A DNA stretch of 64,000 nt from positions 4,030,001 to 4,094,000 of the forward strand of contig NZ_CP094357.1 in assembly GCF_014779555.2 (NCBI RefSeq). The letters run 5' to 3'. Below are positions 35,900-46,089 of this stretch, in pieces; within the stretch, counting starts at the first letter, position 1, and each line of letters opens with the position of its first letter. A program made the translations under genes and the position numbers. The stretch is from Lysobacter capsici. Lineage in GTDB: Bacteria; Pseudomonadota; Gammaproteobacteria; Xanthomonadales; Xanthomonadaceae. The notes under the pieces are model-generated. The model did not search any database, was not told where the DNA came from, and worked only from the letters and a program-made list of their open reading frames with translations.

Positions 35900-36373
35900 A
35901 TGCTCACCCTGTCCGACATCGCCTTCGACGACGCCGCCGCCCTGCTCGCGCGCTACGACCTGCGCCTGGAGCGGGTCGCCGACGGCGAGGCGATCCCGGG
36001 CAGCTACTGGGGCGACAACGAAGCCGGCCTGATCGGCAGCACCGTGTACGCGCGCGGCGACACGCCGGTGCATTCGCTGCTGCACGAAGCCGCGCACCTG
36101 ATCGTGCTGCCGCCCGAACGCCGCGCGCAGGTGCATACCGACGCGACCGATTCGGTCGAGGAAGAAGACGCAGTGTGCGTGCTGCAGACCCTGCTCGGCG
36201 ACGCCCTGCCCGGCGCCGGCCGCGACCGCATCCTGGCCGACATGGACGAATGGGGCTACAGCTTCCGCATGGGCTCGGCGCGCGCCTACGTCGAGCAGGA
36301 CGCGGAAACCTCCTGGCAATGGCTGGCCGAACACGGGCTGGTGCGGCTGCCTGAACGAGTCCTGGCGCTGTAA
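35900..36373 (+). CDS. HEAAH-motif putative metalloprotein
   Basis: A 157-residue protein with the zincin-type motif HEAAH (in HSLLHEAAHLIVL, about residues 73-78) and an acidic segment DSVEEEDAVCVLQTLLG about 25 residues later that could supply a third ligand. The N-terminus LTLSDIAFDDAAALLARYDL is helical. No signal peptide. The pattern recalls small cytosolic zincins, but the family is not recognised and protease activity is unproven. No ribosome-binding site is obvious; the ATG at 35900 is the first in frame. Confidence 0.7.
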   Translation: MLTLSDIAFDDAAALLARYDLRLERVADGEAIPGSYWGDNEAGLIGSTVYARGDTPVHSLLHEAAHLIVLPPERRAQVHTDATDSVEEEDAVCVLQTLLGDALPGAGRDRILADMDEWGYSFRMGSARAYVEQDAETSWQWLAEHGLVRLPERVLAL

Positions 36374-36452
36374 AACGCAGGCGGCGCCGGTCGAATCAGC
36401 GGCCATCCGGCGCATCCCGCGGCCGTCCGCGGGCGGTCGCAGGCGACCACTG

Positions 36453-36458
36453 TAGAAT
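36453..36458 (+). promoter_or_regulatory. Candidate -10 element of the SDR gene
   Basis: TAGAAT 43 bases before the start codon at 36501, in a GC-rich context. The same hexamer precedes two other genes in this window. Confidence 0.35.
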
Positions 36459-36500
36459 CGCCCCCTCGGAACCAGCCCTTCTAAATCGCGCACCCTCGCC

Positions 36501-38153
36501 GTGCGCCGCGGACCTTATCTTTTGAATACTCCCACCCACACCGCCCCGGACGGCGCCGACGCCGCCGCGCAGACCGACAGCCCGCCGCTGCTCGATCGCG
36601 TCCGCGCCGCGCTCGCCGTGCTCGAACAGCTCAACGCCGACCGCGCGATGCTCGACGCGCTGCCCGCCGACGAGCGCGCGCGCCTGCATCAGGCGATCGC
36701 CCAGGCCTTCCATCCCGAACCCAAGGCGCGGCGCAAGCAACTCAAGCAGCAGGCGCGCGAGCGGCATCAGGAAAAGCTGCGCAAGGCCGACGAACTGCTC
36801 AACCAGACCGGCATCCGCGCGCTGCGCCGCAAGCCGGTGTTCACCACGCCGAATTATTTCCCGCCGCAGCCCGCCGGCCAGCACGATCCCAGCAACAACA
36901 CGCCCGAGCCGATCGCCTACAGCGAATCGCCCGAGCTGCTGCATTGCTACGTGTGCAAGAAGAAATACACCCAGGTTCATCACTTCTATGACCAGATGTG
37001 CCCGCCCTGCGCGGAACTGAATTTCTTCAAGCGCACCGAAACCGCCGACCTCAGCGGCCGGGTCGCGTTGCTGACCGGCGGCCGGGTCAAGATCGGTTAT
37101 CAGGCCGGATTGAAGCTGCTGCGCGCGGGTTGCGCGTTGATCGTCACCACCCGCTTCCCGCGCGACTCCGCGCTGCGCTACGCGCAGGAGCCCGACTTCG
37201 CCCAATGGGGCCATCGCCTGGAAGTGTTCGGCCTGGACCTGCGCCACACCCCGAGCGTGGAAGCGTTCTGCAGCGAACTGCTGGCGACTCGCGAGCGTCT
37301 GGACTTCATCATCAACAACGCCTGCCAGACCGTGCGTCGCCCGCCGGCGTTCTATGCGCACATGATGGCCGGCGAAACCTCCGCGCTGCACGAGATGCCC
37401 GACGACGTGCGCCGCTTGGTCGGCCGCTACGAAGGCCTGCGCGCGTTCGACCTGCTGTCCGATGCCGGAGATAGCGCGAACGGCGCCGTGCAAGCGCAGG
37501 GCAACGTGCGCTCGCTGATCGACGCGACCGGCCTGACCCGCGCCGCCGAACTGTCGCAGGTGCCGCTGCTCGCCGACGAACTGCTCGGCCAGGCGCATCT
37601 GTTTCCCGAAGGCCGCCTGGATCAGGACCTGCAGCAGGTCGACCTGCGCGGGCGCAATTCCTGGCGCCTGCAGATGGACGAAGTACCGTCGGTGGAATTG
37701 CTGGAAACCCAACTGGTCAACGCGATCGCGCCGTTCATCATCAACGCGCGGCTGAAGCCGCTGATGCTGCGCGTGCCCGAGGGCGACAGCCCGCGCCGCG
37801 ACAAGCACATCGTCAACGTGTCGGCGGTCGAGGGCCAGTTCTACCGCAACTTCAAGACCACCAAGCACCCGCACACCAACATGGCCAAGGCCGCGCTCAA
37901 CATGATGACGCGCACCTCGGCCGCGGATTACCACGGCGACGGCATCCACATGAACTCGGTCGATACCGGCTGGGTGACCGACGAAGATCCGGTCGAGATC
38001 GCCGCGCGCAAGGTGATCGAGGAACGCTTCCACCCGCCGCTGGACATCGTCGACGGCGCCGCGCGCATCGTCGATCCGATCATCCACGGCTTCAACACCG
38101 GCACCCACGTGTGGGGCCAGTTCCTCAAGGATTACGCGCCGACGGACTGGTGA
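36501..38153 (+). CDS. Zinc-ribbon SDR-family oxidoreductase
   Basis: A 550-residue protein, much longer than the 250-residue SDR norm. Residues 1-145 are a charged helical extension. Residues 149-170 carry CYVC-x14-CPPC, a zinc-ribbon pattern. From residue 187 a Rossmann fold follows: [20 protein letters not shown], the NNAC variant of NNAG (272-275), NVSAVEG (S441) and K463 in MAKAALNMM. The position four before that lysine, normally the catalytic Tyr, is Thr459, so a standard hydride transfer cannot be assumed. A long insertion occupies about 285-400. The start is a GTG; a TTG eight codons later is an alternative. Function unknown. Confidence 0.78.
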   Translation: MRRGPYLLNTPTHTAPDGADAAAQTDSPPLLDRVRAALAVLEQLNADRAMLDALPADERARLHQAIAQAFHPEPKARRKQLKQQARERHQEKLRKADELLNQTGIRALRRKPVFTTPNYFPPQPAGQHDPSNNTPEPIAYSESPELLHCYVCKKKYTQVHHFYDQMCPPCAELNFFKRTETADLSGRVALLTGGRVKIGYQAGLKLLRAGCALIVTTRFPRDSALRYAQEPDFAQWGHRLEVFGLDLRHTPSVEAFCSELLATRERLDFIINNACQTVRRPPAFYAHMMAGETSALHEMPDDVRRLVGRYEGLRAFDLLSDAGDSANGAVQAQGNVRSLIDATGLTRAAELSQVPLLADELLGQAHLFPEGRLDQDLQQVDLRGRNSWRLQMDEVPSVELLETQLVNAIAPFIINARLKPLMLRVPEGDSPRRDKHIVNVSAVEGQFYRNFKTTKHPHTNMAKAALNMMTRTSAADYHGDGIHMNSVDTGWVTDEDPVEIAARKVIEERFHPPLDIVDGAARIVDPIIHGFNTGTHVWGQFLKDYAPTDW

Positions 38154-38397
38154 TGCCGGCGCCTCGCGCGCGGCCGTTTCATCGATAGGCCGCGGTCGCG
38201 CGCGCGGCGGGAAACACAGCGGTCACCGACGCCTTCCGTGGCGCCGACGCCATTCAAACTGTGCGGAACGGATTATCCCCATAACCGGACTCCGACTTGC
38301 GCTGCTGAAGCGTACTGCTTGCTTCCCTTCCCCTGATTGCGCCATCCAGGCGCTTACTCCCACCGAGTTCCGTATCGGGTGTGCACCGGTTCGCGCT

Positions 38398-38775
38398 TCA
38401 GCGCGCCGCCGTGCGTTCGACCGGCGCCTTCAGGCGCGCGGCCGGGTGACCCGTGTTCGCGACCACCGACTCGACCTCGGCCTCGCTGACCGGATCGGGC
38501 AGCGCCTTGGAGAGCGAACGGTTCGGGCCGGCGTCGGCCGGCCCATTCATCATGACCACCCCGACCACCGCCAGCGCGAGCAGCGCGAACAGGGCGATAC
38601 GGGTGTATTGGATTCGTGCGAACAGGCCGCGCGAGGTCGCCGGCGCTTGTTCGCGGGCCCAGCTCAGGTCGGCCGAGAACAGGCAGACCCCGCCTTCGCG
38701 CCCGCGCATCGGCAGGGCCGAGGCCAATGTGGCGGTGTGCAGCGTGCCGTTCGCAGTGCCCGTCGTATGTTTCAT
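38398..38775 (-). CDS. Small single-pass membrane protein
   Basis: A 125-residue protein with one membrane helix (IALFALLALAVVGVVMMNG, about residues 58-77). The N-terminal part is hydrophilic and contains PMRGREGGVCLFSADLSWAREQAPATSRGLF. The C-terminal part is acidic and periplasmic by the charge rule. The ATG has AAAGGTAAGG upstream. No family recognised. Its promoter must lie in the AT-rich region that also precedes the ACE-like gene. Confidence 0.6.
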   Translation of the reverse strand: MKHTTGTANGTLHTATLASALPMRGREGGVCLFSADLSWAREQAPATSRGLFARIQYTRIALFALLALAVVGVVMMNGPADAGPNRSLSKALPDPVSEAEVESVVANTGHPAARLKAPVERTAAR

Positions 38776-39322
38776 GCCTTACCTTTTAAAGCCAGGACCG
38801 TGCCGCCCGGAGCATGCCGTGTGGAGCCTGCCCCGCCCCACGCGGCGCAGCCGATGAGCGGCTGCCGTTCAACGTCACTTTTTCCGTTTTCGCGTCACAA
38901 ATCAATTCCGTTTTTGTGACATGGACCGGTTCGGACCGACCTGCGCACGTTTCGAAAACTGAACAAACGCTAAGAAAAGCCGTCCGGCGTTGCGTGCAGC
39001 GCATGTGAATAACAGAAAAATAACGATCTAAACGTTTCCACGTAACGAATTATTTACGAAATTCCGCGACCGGGTTCGCGGGTCAAAATGCGCAATTCGC
39101 CTGAATCGGCCAAATTCGGCTTCCCCCTACCCGGGCCGTAACCGTTTTCAGTCCGGCAGCTGTGCCGAGTTTGCGCAAAAGTTCCTCACCGCCGCTCCGG
39201 CGTTCATCGGCCGGACGGACGATCCCGCCGGCTCGGCCAAGCCCGGCTTGCGCCGGACCGACCCGGCCTCTAGCCTTCTGGCTCGCGCGCGAAGCGCCGC
39301 ACTTCTTCTGGAGAGAGCACAC
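38776..39322. other. AT-rich divergent promoter region
   Basis: About 550 bases with a low-GC core (38860-39070) between divergent genes. At 38894-38920 lies the inverted repeat GTCACAAA-N11-TTTGTGAC, which resembles a CRP/Clp-like operator in its GTCAC/GTGAC half-sites but with wider spacing. Further A/T-rich runs occur at 39005-39060. No gene is supported. Confidence 0.5.
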
Positions 39323-41356
39323 ATGAAACATGTCCGCGCCTTGTTGGCGCTCGGCGTCGCTGCGGCCGTGATCGGCCTGAGCGGCTGCAAGAAGGAACCC
39401 GTCCCCTCCTCGAGCACCACCACCGCTCCGGCCGCCGCGCCCGAGGGCGAGACCGCGGACCAGTTCATCGCGCGCGTCAACGACGAGTACAAGAAGATGT
39501 ATCCGGAGATGACCGCCGCGCAGTGGCTGTCGTCGACCTACATCAACGACGACAGCCAGTTGCTGTCGGCCAAGGCCAACGAGCGCTACCTCACCCAGCT
39601 CAACAGCTGGATCGAGCAGTCGAAGAAGTTCGAAGGCAAGCAGATGTCGCCGGCCACCGCGCGCGCGATCCAGCTGCTCAAGATCGGCACCGCGATGCCG
39701 GCGCCGAAGGACCCGGCCAAGCTCGCCGAGCTGACCCAGATCGCCACCCGCATGGAAGGCATGTACGGCTCGGGCAGCTATTGCAGCGGCCCTGGCGACA
39801 CCGACTGCCGCCAGCTCGGCGATCTGGAGGACGTGCTGCGCAACAGCCGCGACTACGACGCCCAGCTCGACGCCTGGAAGGGCTGGCACACGATTTCCAA
39901 GCCGATGCGCAAGGACTACACGCGCTTCGTCGAACTGGTCAACGAAGGCGCGCAGAACCTCGGCTACGCCGACACCGGCGAGCTGTGGCGCTCGGGCTAC
40001 GACATGAGCCCGGCCGAACTCGCGGCCGAGACCGATCGCCTGTGGGGCCAGGTCAAGCCGCTGTACGAACAGCTGCATTGCTACACCCGCTCGCGCCTGG
40101 AATCCAAGTACGGCGTCGACAAGGGCCAGACCGGCGGCGGCATGCTGCCGGCGCATCTGCTCGGCAACATGTGGCAGCAGGACTGGGGCAATCTGTGGGA
40201 CGTGCTCGCGCCCTACACCGAGCAGCAGGCCGGCAGCCTGGACATCAACGGCGCGCTCGCGCGTCAGTACCAGCAGGCGCTCGACGCGCAGGAAGCCAAG
40301 TCCGGCGGCGAGCGCAGCCCGCTGGAACAGGCGCAGCTCGAGGTCGACGCCAACCTGGCCAACGCCAAGCAGATGACCGAACGCGCGCAGGACTTCTACG
40401 TCTCGCTCGGCATGCCCAAGCTGCCCGACAGCTATTGGGCGAAAACCCAGTTCATCAAGCCGCGCGACCGCGACGTGGTCTGCCACGCCAGCGCCTGGGA
40501 CATGAACATGGGCGGCGACGTGCGCACCAAGATGTGCATCAAGCCGAACGAAGAAGACTTCACCACGATCTATCACGAGCTCGGCCATGTGTATTACTAC
40601 CTGGCCTACAACAAGCAGCCGCCGCTGTTCCAGACCGGCGCGCACGACGGTTTCCACGAAGCCATCGGCGACACCATCGTGCTGGCGATGACGCCCAAGT
40701 ACCTGCAGTCGATCGGCATGGTCGGCAATCAGCAGCAGAGCAACGAAGCGCTGATCAACGCGCAGATGCGCATGGCGCTGGCCAAGGTCTCGTTCCTGCC
40801 GTTCGGCCTGATGATCGACCGCTGGCGCTGGGGCGTGTTCGACGGCTCGATCAAGCCCGATGCGTACAACAAGGCATGGTGGGAACTGAAGGCCAAGTAC
40901 CAGGGCGTGGCGCCGGTGCAGGCGCGCGGCGAGGAGTTCTTCGACGCCGGCGCGAAGTACCACGTGCCGGGCAATACGCCTTACACGCGCTACTTCCTCT
41001 CGCACATCCTGCAATTCCAGTTCTACAAGTCGCTGTGCGACGCGGCCGGCTACAAGGGCCCGCTGTACGAATGCAGCTTCTACGGCAACAAGGCCGCGGG
41101 CGCGAAGTTCGAAGCGATGCTGAGCAAGGGCGCGAGCCAGCCGTGGCAGCAGACGATGAAGGAACTGACCGGCGGCGAGAAGATGGACGCCACGGCGGTG
41201 CTGGAATACTTCGCGCCGCTGCAGACCTGGCTCAAGCAGCAGAACGAAGGCAAGAGCTGCGGCTGGCAGGCCTCGGCCGCGGGCGCTGCGGCGCCGGTGT
41301 CGCCGGCCAAGCCGGCGGCGAAGGCCGATGCCAAGGCGAAACCCGCCCAGGGTTAA
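39323..41356 (+). CDS. Peptidyl-dipeptidase A (ACE-like, M2 family) lipoprotein
   Basis: A 677-residue zinc dipeptidyl carboxypeptidase of the angiotensin-converting-enzyme family. It removes C-terminal dipeptides from oligopeptides. The lipobox LSGC (Cys22) anchors it to a membrane outside the cytoplasm, and a Ser/Thr/Ala/Pro linker follows. Zinc ligands H418 and H422 with base E419 are in [11 protein letters not shown]; the third ligand E446 is in HEAIGD. The C-terminal tail is Ala/Lys/Pro-rich (about 35 residues) and absent in animal ACE. The ATG has GGAGAGAGC upstream. Single gene with a terminator. Confidence 0.93.
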   Translation: MKHVRALLALGVAAAVIGLSGCKKEPVPSSSTTTAPAAAPEGETADQFIARVNDEYKKMYPEMTAAQWLSSTYINDDSQLLSAKANERYLTQLNSWIEQSKKFEGKQMSPATARAIQLLKIGTAMPAPKDPAKLAELTQIATRMEGMYGSGSYCSGPGDTDCRQLGDLEDVLRNSRDYDAQLDAWKGWHTISKPMRKDYTRFVELVNEGAQNLGYADTGELWRSGYDMSPAELAAETDRLWGQVKPLYEQLHCYTRSRLESKYGVDKGQTGGGMLPAHLLGNMWQQDWGNLWDVLAPYTEQQAGSLDINGALARQYQQALDAQEAKSGGERSPLEQAQLEVDANLANAKQMTERAQDFYVSLGMPKLPDSYWAKTQFIKPRDRDVVCHASAWDMNMGGDVRTKMCIKPNEEDFTTIYHELGHVYYYLAYNKQPPLFQTGAHDGFHEAIGDTIVLAMTPKYLQSIGMVGNQQQSNEALINAQMRMALAKVSFLPFGLMIDRWRWGVFDGSIKPDAYNKAWWELKAKYQGVAPVQARGEEFFDAGAKYHVPGNTPYTRYFLSHILQFQFYKSLCDAAGYKGPLYECSFYGNKAAGAKFEAMLSKGASQPWQQTMKELTGGEKMDATAVLEYFAPLQTWLKQQNEGKSCGWQASAAGAAAPVSPAKPAAKADAKAKPAQG

Positions 41357-41898
41357 TCCGCGCGCAGCGGCGATCGATCGGGCCTGCGGGCTGGTCGATC
41401 GTTGCTCGCGACATTGAGGCGTTGCAGACAGGCCGGCTTATGCCGGCTTGTTTGTTTTTGGGGATCGGGCCTTGGCGCCCGGCTTGAGCAGTCACCGGAT
41501 CGCTGATACCGGGATCGCGCAGACATCGACTGCTGGCCGATCCGCGCGGGCATATTCGTTGAAACACATCGATAGCCGCAAAAACGCCAGCGGGAAAAAG
41601 CACCGTTCATGCGTTCGGGCAGTTCACGCGGGCCCACGGCCTGACGTTTCTCGGGAAACAACGATGACTGACCAGACGCTCGATGCGTCGGGACGGCCTT
41701 GGCTGGATGGATGAATCCCGGTTGCCATCGGGAGCCACGACCTGCCGAACGCATGAAGCGACGCATCGAAATCCGGATGCGCCCCATCCGGATCGACGAA
41801 CGCGCGTTCCTAGCGAAATGCGCGGGCGCTCGTCGGCGTCACCAAAGCCATCGTCGACCTGACCCGCAAGCCAAACCCGAACAGGCGCGCATTCGACC
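41357..41898. other. Intergenic region after the ACE-like gene
   Basis: About 540 bases. A terminator hairpin is at 41432-41453. The rest (41460-41898) has open frames but none with a ribosome-binding site or recognisable product. It must include the promoter of the DUF2235 gene. Confidence 0.5.
41432..41453 (+). terminator. Intrinsic terminator after the ACE-like gene
   Basis: A 6-bp stem GCCGGC/GCCGGC with loop TTAT and the tail TTGTTTGTTTTTG. It lies 76 bases after the stop codon. Confidence 0.75.
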
Positions 41899-43302
41899 AT
41901 GCCGAAGAACATTCTGATATTCGCGGACGGAACCGGCCAGATCGGCGGCGTGCGACCGGATCAGCAGTTGAGCAACATCTACAAGCTGTTCCGCGCGAGC
42001 CGGGTCGGGCCCGACAGCCCGATCGATCCGCGCGAGCAGGTCGCCTATTACGAGCCCGGTCTTGGAACCTCCAATGCGGCCGGCAGCGTCCGCCTGGGCC
42101 TGTGGGAACGATTGAAATCCTGGGCCGGGCTGGCGGTCGGCTTGGGCTTCAGCACCAACGTCATCGACTGCTACGAAGCCATCCTCAAACGCTACGAGCC
42201 GGGCGACCGGATATATCTGTTCGGATTCAGCCGCGGCGGCTACACCGTGCGCGCCTTGGCCAATGTGTTGAACCTGTGCGGGGTGCCGACCACCGACGGC
42301 AAGGGCGGAGCGCTGCCCAGAGCGGGCCGGGCGCTGCGCGTGATCGCCACCGAAGCGGTCGTGAAGGTCTATGAGCACGGCTCCGGCCATCCCCGCAAAC
42401 GATTCGAAGCGCAACGCGAGGCGATCGCGCGGCGCTTTCGGTCCAAGTACCGATCCGGAAACGATCCCGCCCGTGGCGACGTCTATCCCGAATTCATCGG
42501 CGTGTTCGATTCGGTGGCGGCCTTGGGTCTGCCCGTGCCGGCGCGCTTGGCACTGTTGGCTGTCGCCGCCTTGGCGCTGGGCGCGGTCAGCATCGCGATC
42601 GCAGCGCTGACCAGTCATTGGTTCGATTGGACGCAATGGGCGGTGGCGACGTTCGTATTCCTGGCCGGCGTATCGGTGGCGGCGCTTTCCTATGCGCGCG
42701 TCACCTTTCGATGGGCATCGAAGGACGTGCGATGCGGCACCCGGCCGTGGCACTTCGCCGTGTGGAATTCGAAAAACTACGATCGCTATCTGGACCCGCG
42801 CATCCCCGTCGCGCGCCACGCGCTGGCCATCGACGAAACACGCCTTGCCTTCGGACGCGTGACCTGGGGCGGCAGCAGGAATGCCGATCAGCCCGGCGAT
42901 ACGCGCGGGCGCTTCCGCCAGCGCTGGTTCGCCGGCAACCACTCCGACATCGGCGGCAGCTATCCGGAAGAGGAATCGCGCCTGTCGGACATCGCCTTGC
43001 GCTGGATGATCGAAGAAGCCATGGCCGGGCCCCATCCGATCGTGCTGGACCGGAGCAAACTGCACCTGCATCCCGATCCGCTGGGGCCTCAGCATTCCGA
43101 GGTCTTCGCGCGGCAACAAGGCGCGTGGTGGATGCGCCTTTTCAAGTGGTCCAGCGCGCCTCGACCGATCCAGGAACAGGCCGAGCTCGATCCCACCGTG
43201 CTTGAGCGTTTCGCCGCCGCGCGCGTCGTTGCCTGCGATCGCACCGCGGCTTACCGGCCCGAGGCGTTGCGCGGGCACCATCGGGTCACTCACTTCTACT
43301 AG
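41899..43302 (+). CDS. DUF2235 alpha/beta hydrolase with internal membrane helices
   Basis: A 467-residue protein. N-terminal DUF2235 marks are NILIFADGTGQIGG, NIYKLFRASRV, the nucleophile elbow IYLFGFSRGGYTVRAL and FIGVFDSVAALGLP. Two membrane helices (about residues 212-236 and 245-262) split the domain, then the fold resumes with ARHALAIDETRLAFG and the acid region WFAGNHSDIGGSYPE. DUF2235 proteins include Tle1-type phospholipases delivered by type VI secretion, but this one has membrane helices and no VgrG or immunity gene beside it, so a housekeeping membrane hydrolase is equally likely. The ATG at 41899 has no strong ribosome-binding site. Confidence 0.82.
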   Translation: MPKNILIFADGTGQIGGVRPDQQLSNIYKLFRASRVGPDSPIDPREQVAYYEPGLGTSNAAGSVRLGLWERLKSWAGLAVGLGFSTNVIDCYEAILKRYEPGDRIYLFGFSRGGYTVRALANVLNLCGVPTTDGKGGALPRAGRALRVIATEAVVKVYEHGSGHPRKRFEAQREAIARRFRSKYRSGNDPARGDVYPEFIGVFDSVAALGLPVPARLALLAVAALALGAVSIAIAALTSHWFDWTQWAVATFVFLAGVSVAALSYARVTFRWASKDVRCGTRPWHFAVWNSKNYDRYLDPRIPVARHALAIDETRLAFGRVTWGGSRNADQPGDTRGRFRQRWFAGNHSDIGGSYPEEESRLSDIALRWMIEEAMAGPHPIVLDRSKLHLHPDPLGPQHSEVFARQQGAWWMRLFKWSSAPRPIQEQAELDPTVLERFAAARVVACDRTAAYRPEALRGHHRVTHFY

Positions 43303-43477
43303 TTCGCGCCTCAAGGACTGCGGCGGAGAAGCCATTCGCGGCTGAAACGGACGCTTCGGCGTGGGCGATCGCGGTCGCGAAAGCCCCGATCCGATCCATC
43401 TCCCCCGCCCGATCGGGACTGGCGCGGGCGGCCGCGCCGCCGGATCATCGCTGCGGACCACGAACCGGAATCGCCGC

Positions 43478-44929
43478 ATGATCGCCCCGCACCGCCGCCA
43501 CGCCCTCGCGCTGAGCCTGCTCGCCCTCGCCTGCGCCGCCACGACCGCCCAGGCCGCTGAAACCGCCGACCTGCTGATCCGCCATGCCGCAGTGATCGAC
43601 GTGAGCAACGGCAAGACCCGCGCGAACCAGACCATCGCGGTCAAGGGCGCGCGCATCCTGGCCATCGTCGACGACGCCAAGGCGAAGCGCTTCGAGGCCG
43701 CGCGCAGCATCAATGCGCAAGGCAAGTACGCGATCCCGGCGCTGTGGGACATGCACGTGCATTTCGGCGGCGGCGACAAGCTGATCGAGGAAAACAAGAA
43801 CCTGCTGCCGCTGTATGTCGCCCACGGCATCGCCGCGGTGCGCGACGCGGCCGGCGATCTGAGCCCGAGCGTGTTCGCATGGCGCGAGGCGATCAACAAC
43901 GGCTCGCTCGACGGCCCGACCATCTTCACCTCCGGCCCGAAGCTGGAGGGCTACAAGTCGATCTGGCCGGGCGATATCGAAGTCGGCAGCCACGCAGAGA
44001 TCAGCAAGGCGCTGGACCAGCTGCAGGGCTGGAGGGTCGACTTCGTCAAGATCACCGACAACACCTTGTCGCCCGAGTTGTTCATGGACGCGCTCAAGCA
44101 GGCGCATGCGCGCGGCCTGCGGGTGTCGGCGCACGTGCCGTTCGCGCTCACCATCGATGAGGTCAGCGCCGCTGGGCTGAGTTCGATCGAACACATCGAG
44201 TACGCGTACAAGGCCGGCTCGCCGCAGGAAGCGCAGATCGGCGCGATGGTCCGGCGCGGCGAGATCGACAGCAAGGAAGGCTGGAACCGCATTCAATCCA
44301 GCTTCGACGAAACCACCGCGCGCGCCGCCTACAAGCGCCTGGCGCGACGCGGCACCGCGGTCACGCCGACCCTCAACGGCAGCTTCGTGACCACGTATCT
44401 GGATCGCAACGATCATCGCGGCGACGACTATCTGAAATACATCGGTCCCGGCCTGCAGGCGACGTATGCCTGGCGGGTGGAGCGCGCGGCCAAGGACGAC
44501 GCGGCCGCGATCGAACGCCGCCATCAGCGTTACGAGCGCAACGCCGCGATCCTGCCCTTGCTGCAGCAGTCGGGCGTGACCGTGCTGGCCGGCACCGACG
44601 CGGGCTTTCTCAACTCATTCAATTATCCCGGCGTGGGCCTGCACGATGAGATGCAGCGCTTCGTCGAAAGCGGCCTGACCCCGCTGCAGACCTTGCAGGC
44701 GGCGACGATCAACGGCGCGCGCTTCCTGGGCCAGGAAAAACTGCACGGCACCCTCGCCGCCGGCAAGGCGGCCGACATCCTGCTGCTCGACGCCGACCCG
44801 TTGCGCGACATCAGCGCGACCCGCCGCATCGATACCTTCGTGCTGCGCGGCGAGGTGCATGACCGCGAGGCGCTGGATGGGATGCTGGAAGAGGTGCGCA
44901 AGCGTGTGGCGGCGCAAAAGGCGGAGTAA
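43478..44929 (+). CDS. Secreted metal-dependent amidohydrolase
   Basis: A 483-residue protein with a signal peptide (HALALSLLALACAATTAQA). The catalytic barrel has the metal pair in ALWDMHVHFGGGD, a carbamylated-lysine candidate in DFVKITDNT, histidines in VSAHVPFAL and IEHIEYAY, and the catalytic aspartate in LAGTDAGFLN. It is like imidazolonepropionase- and prolidase-type periplasmic amidohydrolases. Such enzymes hydrolyse cyclic amides or dipeptides; the substrate here is unknown. The ATG at 43478 places the signal peptide at the N-terminus. Confidence 0.85.
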   Translation: MIAPHRRHALALSLLALACAATTAQAAETADLLIRHAAVIDVSNGKTRANQTIAVKGARILAIVDDAKAKRFEAARSINAQGKYAIPALWDMHVHFGGGDKLIEENKNLLPLYVAHGIAAVRDAAGDLSPSVFAWREAINNGSLDGPTIFTSGPKLEGYKSIWPGDIEVGSHAEISKALDQLQGWRVDFVKITDNTLSPELFMDALKQAHARGLRVSAHVPFALTIDEVSAAGLSSIEHIEYAYKAGSPQEAQIGAMVRRGEIDSKEGWNRIQSSFDETTARAAYKRLARRGTAVTPTLNGSFVTTYLDRNDHRGDDYLKYIGPGLQATYAWRVERAAKDDAAAIERRHQRYERNAAILPLLQQSGVTVLAGTDAGFLNSFNYPGVGLHDEMQRFVESGLTPLQTLQAATINGARFLGQEKLHGTLAAGKAADILLLDADPLRDISATRRIDTFVLRGEVHDREALDGMLEEVRKRVAAQKAE

Positions 44930-45067
44930 GTGGCGCTTTCAGGCGACTGACGAGTCGGTGCGGCCAGGTTCGCGCGGCTAAGGCTGTATGTCGGCCGGTT
45001 TTGTACCGGCTCTATCTTCATCCCGCTGCTCTACCCGTGTGCCCCGACCACTTCGAAACTGCTGTTG

Positions 45068-45213
45068 CTGTTCCCCCCTTTGGAAAAGGGGGGGAGGGGG
45101 GATTCGCTTTTAGCCCGGACGCTGAAGTCCTCTGCAGCAATCTCTGCAGCAAAAACGGAAGCAAAAGCAAAAGCAAATCCCCCCTGCCCCCCTTTTGCAA
45201 AGGGGGGAAAAGC
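45068..45213. repeat. G/C-run inverted repeat pair (MITE-like)
   Basis: Arms at about 45068-45110 and 45171-45213 match as reverse complements with few changes; each has CCCCCCTTT-N-AAAGGGGGG inside and a GATT(C/T)GCTTT flank. The 60-base centre contains CTCTGCAGCA twice. It lies between convergent genes. Structure and symmetry suggest a small mobile or repeat element. Confidence 0.75.
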
Positions 45214-45263
45214 ACGGGGAGCGCGGATGGAAGTGGCGACCTTGTTACAACCGCCTGTCTACT

Positions 45264-46034
45264 TCACTTCCGAAACTTCTGCGGCGTCGTCCCGCTGAAC
45301 TGCTGGAACATCGCGATGAACGCAGACACGCTGGCATAACCCATCTGCGCCGCCACCTGCTGCACGCTGCGGCCCTGCTCCAGCAGCGGGATCGATTGCT
45401 GGAAGCGCAAGCGCTGCCGCCACTGGCTGAAAGACATGCCCAGTTCGTCGCGGCAACGACGGCTCAAGGTGCGCTCGGTGGTGTGCACGCGCTGCGCCCA
45501 TTGCTCCAGCGTGGTGTTGTCGCCGGGCGCGTGCTGCAAGGCGTCGAGGATCGGCGCCAGCAGGCGGTCTTCGCTCTGCGGCACGAACCGTTGCAGCATC
45601 GGCGTGGCCAGCAGTTTGTCGATCAGCACCCGCGCCAGACGCCGGTCGCCCGGCGTTTGCGGGATCTCGATGCCGCGATCGAACAAGTCCTCGACCCCGG
45701 CAATGAACAAGGCATGCAACCGCACGATGCCCGGCGCCTTGGGCAGCTGCGGCGTGTAGCGCTCGGCGATATTGATCAGCCGGCATTTCACTTCGCGCCG
45801 GTTGTGCGAGGTGTGGTCCATCCGCGGCGGAATCCACACCGCATACCCCGGCGGCGCGAAGAACGGCTGGCCTTCGACCACGAACGCCATGCTGCCGGAT
45901 TCGACGAACGCCAGCTGGCCCCAGGGATGCTGGTGCAAGGCGCTCTCGGTATCGACCGCCAGCGCTTCGTAGCGCAGCAGCAGCGGGCCCGGCAAGGAGC
46001 GATAGGGATAGTGGAACTGGCGACTGCGGCGCAT
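45264..46034 (-). CDS. AraC-family transcriptional regulator
   Basis: A 256-residue regulator. N-terminal cupin-like sensing domain (LHQHPWGQLAFVESGSMAFV, FAPPGYAVWIPPRMDH) and two C-terminal helix-turn-helix motifs (LEQWAQRVHTTERTLSRRCR, and SVQQVAAQMGYASVSAFIAM with FQQFSGTTPQKFRK). This layout is like regulators of drug or metabolite exporters. It is divergent from an EamA exporter 111 bases away, so it very probably controls that gene. Confidence 0.9.
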   Translation of the reverse strand: MRRSRQFHYPYRSLPGPLLLRYEALAVDTESALHQHPWGQLAFVESGSMAFVVEGQPFFAPPGYAVWIPPRMDHTSHNRREVKCRLINIAERYTPQLPKAPGIVRLHALFIAGVEDLFDRGIEIPQTPGDRRLARVLIDKLLATPMLQRFVPQSEDRLLAPILDALQHAPGDNTTLEQWAQRVHTTERTLSRRCRDELGMSFSQWRQRLRFQQSIPLLEQGRSVQQVAAQMGYASVSAFIAMFQQFSGTTPQKFRK

Positions 46035-46089
46035 CTTGTCCGGGGCCCGTCATGGCCTGTCTGGTTATCGGCATCTGTCGATTACCCGA

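Noticed and set aside
41899..43302. A type VI secretion effector (Tle1) locus.
   Set aside because: No VgrG, PAAR, adaptor or immunity gene flanks the DUF2235 gene, and it contains membrane helices.
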